Positions 46,301 through 55,644 of a DNA stretch of 64,000 nucleotides are shown piece after piece. The stretch comes from an uncultured Ectothiorhodospiraceae bacterium (GTDB lineage: Bacteria > Pseudomonadota > Gammaproteobacteria > UBA9214). The position numbers and the translations under genes were made by a program. The notes under the pieces are model-generated. The model searched no databases and was not told the origin of the DNA. It saw only the letters and a list, made by a program, of their open reading frames with translations. The stretch spans positions 1 to 64,000 of the forward strand of contig CAMYJI010000007.1 of the NCBI GenBank assembly GCA_947258545.1, given 5' to 3'. Positions within the stretch are counted from its first letter, which is position 1. Each line of letters opens with the position of its first letter.

Positions 46301-46911
46301 TGTGTGCCTGCCTCCTGGGTCCGCTCATCCTGTTCGAGGTAACGATAGGTCTTGGCAACAAGGTTCATGACCAAGATATTATCGTCGGGTTGGGTTGCCT
46401 TGCTGGCTATGTTGACGTTGTGCAACGTCACAATGCGCGGCAGGGAAGCGACACCACTGACGAAATTGCCGAATTCGTGGTAGTTGCCAATAACACGGAT
46501 ACTGATAGGCAGTTCCGCGTAGAATTCCTGGGGTCTCTCTCCCTGCGGCTGGAATAATTCGAATTCCAGGCCGCTGGCCAGGCCAGTTTGTGAGACGTCG
46601 ACAAGCAGGTCGGCCACCTCGGTCTTGTTGGGCAGCTGCCGCAACATGGCGCCGAAGGACTCGCGCATTTCTGCGAGCTGCTCCTGATAGGCCTCGAGGT
46701 TGGCGGCCTTTTTCGCCTTTCTCTCGAAGAGGACCTTCAGGTCAATCTCTTTTTGTTCCAGTTTTTCCAGATCAACCAGCTGGTCCTTGGTGTGGAACCA
46801 GTAACCCAGGAAGATCACGCCCGCCATGAGAAACAGGATGATAATGGCGCGTGCTGCTGCCGGCCAGTTCGCGACATTGGAGATATCGAGATCATTCAGG
46901 TCCAGGTTCAC
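46297..46911 (-). CDS. pilO: Type IV pilus alignment protein PilO
   Basis: 204 residues: a short cytoplasmic tail, one transmembrane helix at about 21–41, a coiled coil (VDLEKLEQKEIDLKVLFERK) and the ferredoxin-like core (FYAELPISIRVIGNYHEFGNFVSGVASLPRIV). It pairs with PilN in the inner-membrane platform. It overlaps pilN and pilP by four bases each. Confidence 0.94.
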   Translation of the reverse strand: MNLDLNDLDISNVANWPAAARAIIILFLMAGVIFLGYWFHTKDQLVDLEKLEQKEIDLKVLFERKAKKAANLEAYQEQLAEMRESFGAMLRQLPNKTEVADLLVDVSQTGLASGLEFELFQPQGERPQEFYAELPISIRVIGNYHEFGNFVSGVASLPRIVTLHNVNIASKATQPDDNILVMNLVAKTYRYLEQDERTQEAGTQ

Positions 46912-47495
46912 GATGCCCCCCCTTCCGGTTCAATCCCGTCATCCTGTTCCGGTTTTGGAGTTTTCTGGCTGCCACGCAGGGTGAAATTGGCCAAACGGCG
47001 GCGTTCAACCTCTTGCGTTTTGATGAGGTCAAGGCGCGGGTCTGCCAGCCATTCGGATGCATCGATACTACGCATGTAGTCGGACACCCGGGCGTTGGAC
47101 TGCGCTACCCCCTTCATGGTCAGGCTCTTGTCCTTCTGGGTGAAATTCTCTAGGTGAACCCCATCCGGCAGGGTTCGGACCAGTTCATCCATAAGGTGCA
47201 CGCTTTCCGGCCGGCTGCGCTGCAGCTCCTGAATGACGTTCATGCGTGCCAGCAGGTCGGCCTTGAGTTTCTCGAGTTTCTTGATTTCCCCGATGCGCTT
47301 GTCGAGGGTTGCAATCTCCTGTTCCAGGTAGCCATTGCGCTGGTTCTGGTTGTCGATCAGGCCACTGACATGAAGGTGTGCAAGCAGGACGATGAGGCCG
47401 GCAATGACGACCGCTCCGCCCCCCATAATGGCGAATTCACGCTGTTTCTGCTTGCGTAGTTCTTCGCGCCAGGGCAGCAGGTTGATCTTTGCCAT
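46908..47495 (-). CDS. pilN: Type IV pilus assembly protein PilN
   Basis: 195 residues. The N-terminal motif MAKINLLPWREE binds PilM, followed by one transmembrane helix (about 24–43), a coiled coil and a C-terminal ferredoxin-like fold (PDGVHLENFTQKDKSLTMKG). It lies one base after the pilM stop. Confidence 0.95.
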   Translation of the reverse strand: MAKINLLPWREELRKQKQREFAIMGGGAVVIAGLIVLLAHLHVSGLIDNQNQRNGYLEQEIATLDKRIGEIKKLEKLKADLLARMNVIQELQRSRPESVHLMDELVRTLPDGVHLENFTQKDKSLTMKGVAQSNARVSDYMRSIDASEWLADPRLDLIKTQEVERRRLANFTLRGSQKTPKPEQDDGIEPEGGAS

Positions 47496-47496
47496 G

Positions 47497-48567
47497 TCAG
47501 TCGAAGCTCCTCAGGGCAAGTCCACAGGCCACCAGCAGGGAGGGTGCGTCATTGCTGAGTGATTGGGGTTTTACGCGTGCCGACAGTGACATGGAGGCAA
47601 ACGGGTTGGCGATACTGGTTTCCACCCCCAGTCTTTCCTGTATCAGTTCATCCACGCCCGGGATCGATGCACTGCCGCCGGCCAGCACCACGTGGTCGAC
47701 CTTGTTGTGCGGGCTGGATGAATAAAAGAACTGCAGGGAACGGCTGGCCTGCTGTGCCATGGCCTCTTTAAAAGGCTCGAGCACATCGGTGACATAATTT
47801 TCCGGCAGCCCGCCCTGGCGCTTGGCCATACCGGCCTCCTCGTAGGACAGGCCATAGCGGCGCATGATCTCTTCAGTTAATTGCTTGCCACCGAATACCG
47901 TGTCCCGCGTATAGATGCTTTTCAGGTCGTGCATGACATTAAGCGTGGTCATGGTTGCGCCGACATCGATGACCGCGATGGTCTTTTCCATGCCCTGATC
48001 GGGAAGCTGGTCTGCGAGCAACGCAAAGGCGTTCTCACTGGCAAAGGACTCCACGTCCATGATGTCCGTTTCCAGTCCGCCGGTCTCAATGGCGGCGGTG
48101 CGCATATCGACGTTCTCGCTGCGGCAGGCGGCCAGCAGGACGTCAACGGTTTCCGGGTTCTTCTCCGAGGGTCCGATGACCTCGAAGTCGAGGTTGACCT
48201 CATCAAGCGGATAGGGGACGTACTGATCAGCCTCGAACTCGATCTGGGTTTCCAGATCGCTATCGGTAAGCCCGGCTGGCATCATTATAATCTTGGTGAT
48301 CACCGAGGAACCGGCAACGGCTACCGCGGCATGGCGTGTCCGTGTCCCGGAGCGCTTGTGGGCCCGCCGAATGGCTTCGCCAACGGCCTCCACATCAGTG
48401 ATGTTCTTTTCGACGACTGAATTCGGGGGCAGGGGCTCGACCGCATAGGTCTCTACGCGATAACGAGTGCCACTTTGACTCAGCTCCAGCAGTTTGACTG
48501 CTGTGGAGCTGATATCAAGACCGATCAGCGGTGGTTTGTTCCGTTTAAATATTTGCGCGAGCGGCAC
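47497..48567 (-). CDS. pilM: Type IV pilus actin-like ATPase PilM
   Basis: 356 residues, FtsA/actin-like. ATP-site elements are IGLDISSTAVKLLEL, VIDVGATMTTLNV and VVLAGGSASIPGVDELI. PilM sits in the cytoplasm and binds the PilN N-terminus. GTG 48567 follows AAGGAAA and gives the expected N-terminus, so the upstream TTG is discarded. First gene of pilMNOPQ and divergent from mrcA, with a good promoter upstream. Confidence 0.95.
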   Translation of the reverse strand: MPLAQIFKRNKPPLIGLDISSTAVKLLELSQSGTRYRVETYAVEPLPPNSVVEKNITDVEAVGEAIRRAHKRSGTRTRHAAVAVAGSSVITKIIMMPAGLTDSDLETQIEFEADQYVPYPLDEVNLDFEVIGPSEKNPETVDVLLAACRSENVDMRTAAIETGGLETDIMDVESFASENAFALLADQLPDQGMEKTIAVIDVGATMTTLNVMHDLKSIYTRDTVFGGKQLTEEIMRRYGLSYEEAGMAKRQGGLPENYVTDVLEPFKEAMAQQASRSLQFFYSSSPHNKVDHVVLAGGSASIPGVDELIQERLGVETSIANPFASMSLSARVKPQSLSNDAPSLLVACGLALRSFD

Positions 48568-48617
48568 AATATTTCCTTTATTTACCCAACTGTTGGACAG
48601 CAAAGGTAGTTCACGGC

Positions 48618-48646
48618 ATTAGAGGACATTGCCAACTATTTGTCAA
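48618..48646 (-). promoter_or_regulatory. Sigma70-type promoter of pilMNOPQ
   Basis: On the minus strand a consensus -35 TTGACA (48641–48646) is separated by 17 bases from -10 TCTAAT (48618–48623). Transcription would begin near 48611, about 45 bases before the pilM GTG. Confidence 0.72.
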
Positions 48647-48798
48647 CCAATGTTTAACCCGTAACTAATGTTATGGTGTTACTTATCGGATGTTTTCCGC
48701 AATGGTTGAGCAAAAAACATATAATACGCCGAATATTTATTGTTATATGTCGACTATCTTACTCGTTCTTTGAACCCGATCACAGGTTTCTGCGCTAT

Positions 48799-51192
48799 AT
48801 GAGCATCCGTCGCCTTGGAGGATTCCTCCTGATCGCTGTTTTCGCGGGAATCCTGGTTTCCGCCCTGTTATTCGCTGCATTCTATGTCAAGATTGCGCCC
48901 CAGTTGCCATCAATCGACACGCTGAAGGATGTTCGGTTGCAGGAACCGCTGCGGGTTTATACACGCGACCGGATGCTGATGGCGGAGTTCGGCGAGAAAC
49001 GGCGCACCCCGGTGCTGATCGAGGATGTGCCCCCGATGCTGGTGCAGGCCTTTCTGGCGGCCGAGGATGCCCGCTTCTTTGAACACCCGGGCGTGGACTT
49101 CCAGGGACTGTTGCGGGCCGCGTTTGAACTGATTCGTACCGGGGAGAAGCGCCAGGGCGGCAGCACTATCACCATGCAGGTGGCCAGGAACTTCTTCCTG
49201 AGCAGCGAAAAGACCTATTTGCGCAAGCTGACGGAAATCATTCTCTCCTTCCGGATCGAGCGCTCACTGAGCAAGGACGAAATCCTCGAGTTGTATCTGA
49301 ACAAGATCTACCTGGGGCATCGTGCCTACGGCGTGGAGGCGGCTGCCCGGGTCTATTACGGTACAGGGATAGACGATCTGTCGCTTGCCCGCATGGCCAT
49401 GATCGCCGGGCTGCCGAAGGCACCGTCACGCGTCAACCCGATCAATGATCCTGGCGCGGCCCTGGCGCGACGCGACTATATCCTTGGCCGCATGTACCAA
49501 CTGGATTTCATCGATAGCGCAACGTACAAGACGGCCCTGGAAGAGGCCGATGGTGCGGTACTGCACCGGGTCCAGGCCGGTGTCAGGGCGCCCTATGTCG
49601 CCGAGATGGTGCGCGACGAAATGGTCAGGCGCTACGGTCAGGAGGCCTATACCTCCGGCTTCGATGTCGTGACAACCCTGGACTCGGAGCGTCAGGCGGC
49701 TGCCGACCGTGCCCTGCGCAAGGCGCTGCTGGCCTACGGTCGCCGGCATGGCTACCGCGGACCCGAGGGGCATGTGGACCTGGCCGGTATCGAAGAGGAG
49801 GCCCTGCCGGATTTGTTGCAGGACCATGCGGACGTTGGCGGCCTCGAGGCCGGCCTGGTCACGGCCGTGGATGAACGTTCCGTCTGGATTTTCCTGCGCA
49901 GCCAGGGGCTCATTGCAATTGACTGGGACGGTCTGGCCTGGGCGCGCTCCTATAAGTCGGTCGACAGCATGGGCAAGCCGCCGGGCACCGCGGCTGATGT
50001 GCTGGCTGTCGGGGATGTCATCCGGGTGGAATCCCACGATGAGGGGGAATGGCGCCTGGCCCAGCTGCCTGATGTCCAGGGTGCGCTGGTGTCACTGCAC
50101 CCGGATGATGGCGCCATCGTTGCCCTCTCCGGGGGATTCGATTACTACCGCAGCAAGTTCAACCGGGCGGTACAGGCCAAACGCCAGCCGGGTTCCAGCT
50201 TCAAGCCGATGATCTACTCTGCAGCTCTGGAACAGGGCTACACACCCGCCAGCATTATCAACGATGCCCCGGTCGTGTTCGATGACGACGCCCTGGAGGC
50301 GACCTGGCGACCGGAGAATTACAGCGGCCGCTTCTATGGCCCAACCCGACTGCGGGAGGCGCTCTTTCGTTCCCGCAACCTGGTGTCCATCCGGATATTG
50401 CGGGCGATTGGTGCAGATTATGCGGCGCAATATGCCGAGCGTTTCGGTTTCCAATCCTCCCAGTTGCCCAGGGACCTGACACTGGCGCTGGGTAGTGCCT
50501 CGGCAACCCCGCTGCAGATGGCCCGGTCCTTTGCCGTGTTCGCCAACGGCGGATACCTGATCGAGCCCTATTTTATCCAGCGTATCCATAATGCAGAGGG
50601 TGATGTGATCTACCGGCAGGAGCCGGAAGTGGTCTGTCCCGATTGTCCGGGGTCCCTGGAGACCATCCTCGATAACGGCGAGCAGCAGCTCAAGCTGGCG
50701 CAAGCCGTCATTACCCCGCAGAATGCCTGGCTGATGAATTCCATGCTGCAGGATGTGATCCAGCGGGGAACCGGAACGCGCGCCAGGTCGCTGGGCCGCA
50801 CTGACCTTGGCGGCAAGACCGGCACAACCAACGACCAGAAGGATGCCTGGTTCTGCGGTTACAACCCATCACTGGTCGCGGTGGCCTGGGTTGGATTCGA
50901 CAAGCTGGAACCACTGGGCCGGGGTGAGACTGGAGGGCGTGCCGCCCTGCCGATGTGGATTGACTATATGGGATCCGCTCTGGGCGGTCGCGACCAGCAG
51001 AGACGCGCACAACCGGGGGGGCTGGTGGCCGTGCGTATCGACCCGACGACCGGGTTACTGGCAGACAGCGGGCAGTCAGATGCCATCTTCGAGACGTTCC
51101 GGGCCGAGTTTGTCCCCCGGGAAAGCGTCAGCCCTTCGGTGATGGGCTCCGGGCAGGGTCCGGGCAGTCATACCCCGGAACAGTTGTTTTAG
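48799..51192 (+). CDS. mrcA: Penicillin-binding protein 1A (bifunctional transglycosylase/transpeptidase)
   Basis: 797 residues from ATG 48799. A cytoplasmic stub and transmembrane helix (about 7–28) precede the GT51 transglycosylase (EDARFFEHPGVDFQG, GGSTITMQVARNFFL), an OB-like insert, and the transpeptidase with SSFK, SRN and GGKTGTT motifs. It polymerises and cross-links peptidoglycan. Placement divergent to pilM is conserved in gammaproteobacteria. TATAAT at 48720–48725 may be its -10 box, with a poor -35. Confidence 0.96.
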   Translation: MSIRRLGGFLLIAVFAGILVSALLFAAFYVKIAPQLPSIDTLKDVRLQEPLRVYTRDRMLMAEFGEKRRTPVLIEDVPPMLVQAFLAAEDARFFEHPGVDFQGLLRAAFELIRTGEKRQGGSTITMQVARNFFLSSEKTYLRKLTEIILSFRIERSLSKDEILELYLNKIYLGHRAYGVEAAARVYYGTGIDDLSLARMAMIAGLPKAPSRVNPINDPGAALARRDYILGRMYQLDFIDSATYKTALEEADGAVLHRVQAGVRAPYVAEMVRDEMVRRYGQEAYTSGFDVVTTLDSERQAAADRALRKALLAYGRRHGYRGPEGHVDLAGIEEEALPDLLQDHADVGGLEAGLVTAVDERSVWIFLRSQGLIAIDWDGLAWARSYKSVDSMGKPPGTAADVLAVGDVIRVESHDEGEWRLAQLPDVQGALVSLHPDDGAIVALSGGFDYYRSKFNRAVQAKRQPGSSFKPMIYSAALEQGYTPASIINDAPVVFDDDALEATWRPENYSGRFYGPTRLREALFRSRNLVSIRILRAIGADYAAQYAERFGFQSSQLPRDLTLALGSASATPLQMARSFAVFANGGYLIEPYFIQRIHNAEGDVIYRQEPEVVCPDCPGSLETILDNGEQQLKLAQAVITPQNAWLMNSMLQDVIQRGTGTRARSLGRTDLGGKTGTTNDQKDAWFCGYNPSLVAVAWVGFDKLEPLGRGETGGRAALPMWIDYMGSALGGRDQQRRAQPGGLVAVRIDPTTGLLADSGQSDAIFETFRAEFVPRESVSPSVMGSGQGPGSHTPEQLF

Positions 51193-51217
51193 CCCGCATG
51201 TTTAGTCCGGATCAGGA

Positions 51218-52138
51218 CTAGGCCAGTTTGAGGTCGGCACGGATGCTGTCGAGGGAGCGCTGGAAGCCCGCCTGCTCCGTTTCATCCAGGGAGAGTTCGA
51301 TGACCTGCTCGATGCCGTTGCGTCCGAGGATCACGGGTACGCCGGCGGTGATGTCACTCTGCCGGTATTCCCCCTGCAGCACGCTGACACAGGACAGTAC
51401 CCGCTTGCGGTCATGGCAGATGGCATCGACCATGGTGGCGGTGGCCGCTGCCGGTGCGTTGTAGGCGCTGCTATCCTTTTTCAGCGTCAGTACCTCACCG
51501 CCACCGTTCCGGGTTTTTTCGATGATCCGGGTACTGGCTGCGTGATCCAGCAGGGAGGCGGCGCTAACCCCGTGCACGCTGCTGTGCCTCAGCAGCGGGA
51601 CCATGGTATCGCCGTGTCCGCCGATGACCATGGTATGGATATCCTTGATAGAGCGCCCGGTTTCCCGGGCGAGGAAATGGGCCATGCGGGCCGCGTCCAG
51701 CACCCCCGCCTGGCCGAAGACCCGGCTCTTGTCCCAGCCGCTGCGTTTCCAGGCATGCCAGGTCAGGACATCGACCGGGTTGGTAACGATGAGCAACAGC
51801 GCGTCCGGGGTGAATTCGAGTACCTGATCGACGATACCGTCGACGACGGCACGGTTGATATCGAGCACGTCGCTGCGTGACATGCCCGGTTTGCGCGGCG
51901 AACCGGCGGTGACGATGACCAGGTCCGAGCCGGCAATCAGGGCCGGATCGCTGCCACCATTGACATGCGTATCGAAACCGAAGAATGCAGCGGCCTGCAT
52001 GATATCCAGTGCGGCGCCGGCCGCTGCCCCCTCGCGAACATCAAGCAGCGTTACTTCCCGGCACAGGCATCGCTGTGCAATGACCAGCGCTGTTGTTTCC
52101 CCAACGCGCCCGGCGCCGATGATACTGATTTTTTTCAT
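51218..52138 (-). CDS. mdh: Malate dehydrogenase (LDH-like type)
   Basis: 306 residues. NAD-binding GAGRVGETTA at the N-terminus, SPRKPGMSR with the Arg that selects oxaloacetate/malate over lactate, TNPVDV, and catalytic His in IGGHGDTMVP. It interconverts malate and oxaloacetate in the citric acid cycle. It belongs to the MDH3/LDH-like branch rather than the E. coli type. It converges with mrcA. Confidence 0.93.
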   Translation of the reverse strand: MKKISIIGAGRVGETTALVIAQRCLCREVTLLDVREGAAAGAALDIMQAAAFFGFDTHVNGGSDPALIAGSDLVIVTAGSPRKPGMSRSDVLDINRAVVDGIVDQVLEFTPDALLLIVTNPVDVLTWHAWKRSGWDKSRVFGQAGVLDAARMAHFLARETGRSIKDIHTMVIGGHGDTMVPLLRHSSVHGVSAASLLDHAASTRIIEKTRNGGGEVLTLKKDSSAYNAPAAATATMVDAICHDRKRVLSCVSVLQGEYRQSDITAGVPVILGRNGIEQVIELSLDETEQAGFQRSLDSIRADLKLA

Positions 52139-52227
52139 GGATTATTCCCTTAGCTGGTGTTGGCCGCTATGAGGACGTAGACAGTATAGCCATGCTCGGC
52201 CTGTGTAAACAGCAGACGCCCAGCAAG

Positions 52228-53691
52228 CTAGCGCACGATCTTGATGTATTGTCCCGGCCGGGGCTCGCTGTCGGGATAATGGCCGTTCAGCAGTCGCAGC
52301 TGTTCTTCCGGATAATTTGCGATGGGTGACGAGTCGGCAAGGTCGCGGTAACGCGCGCCTGCCGGGGACCGGGTGATATGAATTTTTTCCTCGCTCGCAA
52401 GCATTTTTTCCCCTTCTCCGAGTGAGCGGAAGCTGCGCGCCGTTGCCAGTATTTCCGGGTCATAGCCATTGAGGGCCTTTTTATCCTTTGCCGCCCCTGC
52501 AAAAATGTAGGCCTTCTGGTTGCGGTAAAGTACCACATAGCGCACTGGCCTCATGCCATAGGGTGTCTTGCTGCGGGCGACCGCCGTGTAACCGCTTAGA
52601 CCATGGCTGTTGACGGATTCGCCCCGTTCCAGATTTTCAAGTTTCATGCGCTTGATCATGAATTCCTGCGATGAAATGCGCTTGTTCCTGTCGGTGACGC
52701 TGAGCTGCACTAGGCCGTCATTGCCCGCCGGCGTGGCAATGATCTTGTCGGGCAGGTTTTCGATGCGCCAGCCCTGCGGGAAGGTCACAGTGAAGTCCAG
52801 TTCCTTGTGGTAGAAGCGGTTGTCCCGGATGATGCCTTCCTTTTCGCTGTCTCCGAAGGTCAGGCCTTCGAGGGCCTGTATGAAGCCTTCGCGGTTGATC
52901 CGGTTCGTCGAGCCGCTCTTGTGGGCGCGCGCAGCCTTGACGACCTCCTGTAGGCGTTCGTCATTCTCGGGGTGAGTTGAAAAGAGCCCGTGATAGGTCT
53001 TGGGTTCGCGGTCTTCATCCTCGGCACGTGATTTTTCGAATTCTTCCTGGTGCTTCAGGATGCCGACGACCTCCAGCATGGCGTCGGGATCATAGCCCGT
53101 TCTGGCCAGGTATTCTGCACCCAGGCGATCTGCCTCCAGTTCATGCTCGCGGCCATAGCCGCGCACGATGGCCGTGCCGGCCATGTTGGCCAGGGTGTCG
53201 GCACCCTGGACACCGCTGGCCGCGCCCAGTACCGCGGCAACCAGCCCGGCGGCAGTCGCGGTGCTGTGCTGGCGCACGCTATGGCGTGCCGTGACATGAC
53301 CGATTTCATGTCCCAGGACCGCCGCCAGCTCCGCCTCGGTATTGAGGTAGGCGAGCAGACCCCGGGTGATGTAGATATATCCACCCGGCAGGGCAAAGGC
53401 ATTGACATCGGTGCTGTCGAGCACAGCGAAACGATAGATCAGTTCCGGGCGGTGGCTGTTGGCGGCTACCTGTTCACCGATATCCTGTACCAGCTTTGCC
53501 AGCTCCGGGTCCTCATACAGCGGCATGTCCTTGATGATTTCAGCGCTGTATTTGCGTCCCAGTGCAATTTCCTGCTCCTCGCTCATGAGTACGAAATCGC
53601 TAGTGCCGCTGACCGGGTTGGTCGCACAGCCGCTGACGCCTAGCTGGAAAATAACAAGGAGCAGGATGCCTGACAGGGACAGATATCGCAT
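52228..53691 (-). CDS. M48-family metalloprotease lipoprotein (BepA/LoiP-like)
   Basis: 487 residues. The lipobox GVSGC (Cys22) predicts outer-membrane anchoring in the periplasm. HEIGH at 128–132 and a downstream EHELEAD glutamate form the zinc site. The C-terminal half lacks clear TPR repeats, unlike BepA, and is a domain found in many proteobacterial M48 lipoproteins. A role in envelope protein quality control is likely. Single-gene unit between mdh and the nuclease. Confidence 0.9.
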   Translation of the reverse strand: MRYLSLSGILLLVIFQLGVSGCATNPVSGTSDFVLMSEEQEIALGRKYSAEIIKDMPLYEDPELAKLVQDIGEQVAANSHRPELIYRFAVLDSTDVNAFALPGGYIYITRGLLAYLNTEAELAAVLGHEIGHVTARHSVRQHSTATAAGLVAAVLGAASGVQGADTLANMAGTAIVRGYGREHELEADRLGAEYLARTGYDPDAMLEVVGILKHQEEFEKSRAEDEDREPKTYHGLFSTHPENDERLQEVVKAARAHKSGSTNRINREGFIQALEGLTFGDSEKEGIIRDNRFYHKELDFTVTFPQGWRIENLPDKIIATPAGNDGLVQLSVTDRNKRISSQEFMIKRMKLENLERGESVNSHGLSGYTAVARSKTPYGMRPVRYVVLYRNQKAYIFAGAAKDKKALNGYDPEILATARSFRSLGEGEKMLASEEKIHITRSPAGARYRDLADSSPIANYPEEQLRLLNGHYPDSEPRPGQYIKIVR

Positions 53692-53755
53692 GGTGTGTGT
53701 GAAATTAATGGTGGTTCTCTACCAAATAGACCGTAATGTAACGGTTGTGTTCCAG

Positions 53756-54586
53756 TCAGCGGCGCGGCCGGTCGAGCACGGTGAGCGTCGCAGGATGTCG
53801 CAGGTTCAGTCGCAGGCCGCGGTCATCCTTCCTGATCCAGCCCCGGGTCTCGATACGGCGACCCGCTAGGTTTTCCGGGAAACCGGGTTTGAAATTGACC
53901 AGATCCCTGCGGGCAACCTTTAGCACCAACGGACCCTCCAGGTCCAGCCAAACGCTATGACGTGACTGACGTATTTCTGTTATTTGCCCGCGCACTAGGT
54001 GGAAGCCGCGTGATGCCAGTGGCAGGGTGCGACTTTCCAGTGGCAGGTAGCCCGCTAATGCCCACAGGCCACGTTGTGCAGCGCGTGCGCTGTCCTCGCG
54101 GGACTGGTAGCAATCCTGTGACCAGGTGTTGGGCGGTACCACCAGCGTGGTGGCAAGCCCACGTTCCAGCAGATGCACTGCCAGATTGCTGCCGTCATCG
54201 AGAAAGGCATGGGCAAGCAGGCGCCCGTAATGATCACGTGGTTCCTTTCCATGGCGCAGCAGCAGGGTTCTGTTGTGCTTGTCGAGGAGTGTATTCAGGG
54301 TGGCCCTTGCCGATTCGGCCAGTGCCTGGGAGGTCTCGCCGTTGCGGCCCACTTCCGGGGTGTTGATGCCGATGAAGCGCAACCGCCGTCCGTCACGCAA
54401 CTTCACCGTGTCACCGTCATAGACATGGACGACCTGGACCCGTTCGCTGGTTCGGTCCGCAGCACAGTCGGCTGCCCTGGCGCTGCCTGCGAGAATGGAA
54501 TTCAGACCACCGCCGCATAGCAACAGCCCCAAAACGAATAAGGCGCCCTGGACAGGCGCCTTATTGCAGCGGTACTTGAACGGCAT
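53756..54586 (-). CDS. Secreted thermonuclease-family (SNase) protein
   Basis: About 276 residues with a signal-like hydrophobic N-terminus ending near ARAADC, then the SNase OB-fold: VVHVYDGDTVKLRDG, LRFIGINTPEVG and the catalytic Arg segment DHYGRLLAHAFL. The C-terminal 70 residues form a second OB-like part of unknown role. The 5' coding region contains the rpmE terminator hairpin, so the true start may be further downstream, perhaps at a TTG codon. Confidence 0.83.
   Translation of the reverse strand: MPFKYRCNKAPVQGALFVLGLLLCGGGLNSILAGSARAADCAADRTSERVQVVHVYDGDTVKLRDGRRLRFIGINTPEVGRNGETSQALAESARATLNTLLDKHNRTLLLRHGKEPRDHYGRLLAHAFLDDGSNLAVHLLERGLATTLVVPPNTWSQDCYQSREDSARAAQRGLWALAGYLPLESRTLPLASRGFHLVRGQITEIRQSRHSVWLDLEGPLVLKVARRDLVNFKPGFPENLAGRRIETRGWIRKDDRGLRLNLRHPATLTVLDRPRR
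54537..54565 (-). terminator. Intrinsic terminator of rpmE inside nuclease gene start
   Basis: AATAAGGCGCC and GGCGCCTTATT form a perfect 11-base stem with a seven-base loop. On the minus strand it is followed by CGTTTTGGGG. It lies about 30 bases past the rpmE stop and within the first codons of the thermonuclease frame. Confidence 0.7.
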
Positions 54587-54594
54587 GTCCCGCG

Positions 54595-54801
54595 TTACTG
54601 GCTTTTCCCGTAACGGCGGCGGAACTTGTCGACACGTCCGCCGGCATCAACGATTTTCTGCTTGCCGGTATAAAATGGATGGCATTGCGAGCACACCTCG
54701 ATAGAGAGGTCTTTGCCAACGGTCGAGCGTGTCGTGAAGCTCGCGCCGCAACTGCAGCTGACCTTGATGTCGTCGTATGCTGGATGTATGTCCGATTTCA
54801 T
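54595..54801 (-). CDS. rpmE: 50S ribosomal protein L31, zinc-binding form
   Basis: 68 residues. Cysteines in CSCG (about 16–18) and CSQC (37–40) mark the zinc-containing (C+) L31, ending with DKFRRRYG. It bridges ribosomal subunits. The presence of the C+ form suggests that a zinc-free paralogue could exist elsewhere. Confidence 0.96.
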   Translation of the reverse strand: MKSDIHPAYDDIKVSCSCGASFTTRSTVGKDLSIEVCSQCHPFYTGKQKIVDAGGRVDKFRRRYGKSQ

Positions 54802-54915
54802 AACTGCCTCGAAAAAACGGTTTCCTGAGCTTCGGTCGATAGTCCCGTGGCGGTGACTATCGTGAAAAGGCCGGCGATCATACTTTATCCGCCCTTATGC
54901 GGCAAGTGGGGCCGC

Positions 54916-55260
54916 TCAGCGCCGCGGTACAAGGGGGATGACCCGTGCGGCGGCGGCGGGGTGCTGCCTGACCGCGGCGGGTTGCTGCAAGCAGGCGAGC
55001 AGCCCGTTTTCACCGGTGACAGACTCCCACAGCAGGCGGTTCATACGCAGGCAGGCCACCATGGGGGTGCGTGAAGTGCTGCGGATCTGGTCCAGCTTCC
55101 ACTGGATCCGGCGCAGTTGCTGCTGCCGGTCCACGGGAGCGGCGAGAATTGCCCTGTCGATCACCTGCCGGCGCTGTGTCTCGAAGGCCTGCGGATCTGA
55201 TTTTGCCAGGGTCGCCCACTCATCGAAGCCATGTGGAGTTACGGGCGTGCTGTCGGGCAT
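54916..55260 (-). CDS. DUF3135 family protein
   Basis: 114 residues from ATG 55260. GFDEWATLAKSDPQAFETQR and VDRQQQLRRIQWKLDQIR are typical of DUF3135, a small helical family found near replication/repair or sulfur-oxidation genes in gammaproteobacteria, with no known role. The adjacent spacer has DnaA boxes. Confidence 0.8.
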   Translation of the reverse strand: MPDSTPVTPHGFDEWATLAKSDPQAFETQRRQVIDRAILAAPVDRQQQLRRIQWKLDQIRSTSRTPMVACLRMNRLLWESVTGENGLLACLQQPAAVRQHPAAAARVIPLVPRR

Positions 55261-55644
55261 GGGGCCCTCCGATTTTGGCCGCCAGTTTGCGGCCAGTTTG
55301 TTGTTTTTCCTGTTAATCGAGCATATCACACCGTCAATCAGGCTTGCAGACGGGATCTGCTGGCAAAACCCCTTGGATTTTATGGGCTTGTTTTCCCAGC
55401 TTGTGGATAACCTTGTGGACAGAGCGCTTGACGTGGGCCGCCTTTACCGGTTATTGGCGTTCAAGGCAAGTTGTGGATAACCCGTACTCAATAAAAATAA
55501 AATCTTATATAACAATAGGATGTTAAACGCGGTCGGATTCGTCAGTGGAGGTGCCGGACACTGGGGGTTGACGCGCTGCCAGATTGTGTATAACTGTTGC
55601 GCCGCGTGGACGACGATTTCCTGATTTATAATGATTTTTCATAA
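55261..55644. other. Spacer with DnaA boxes
   Basis: It contains TTGTGGATAA at 55401–55410, TTGTGGACA at 55413–55421, a perfect TTGTGGATAA at 55471–55480 and TTGTGTATAA at 55584–55593. An AT-rich tract runs at about 55488–55520. All boxes are in the same orientation. No gene is evident. Confidence 0.55.
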
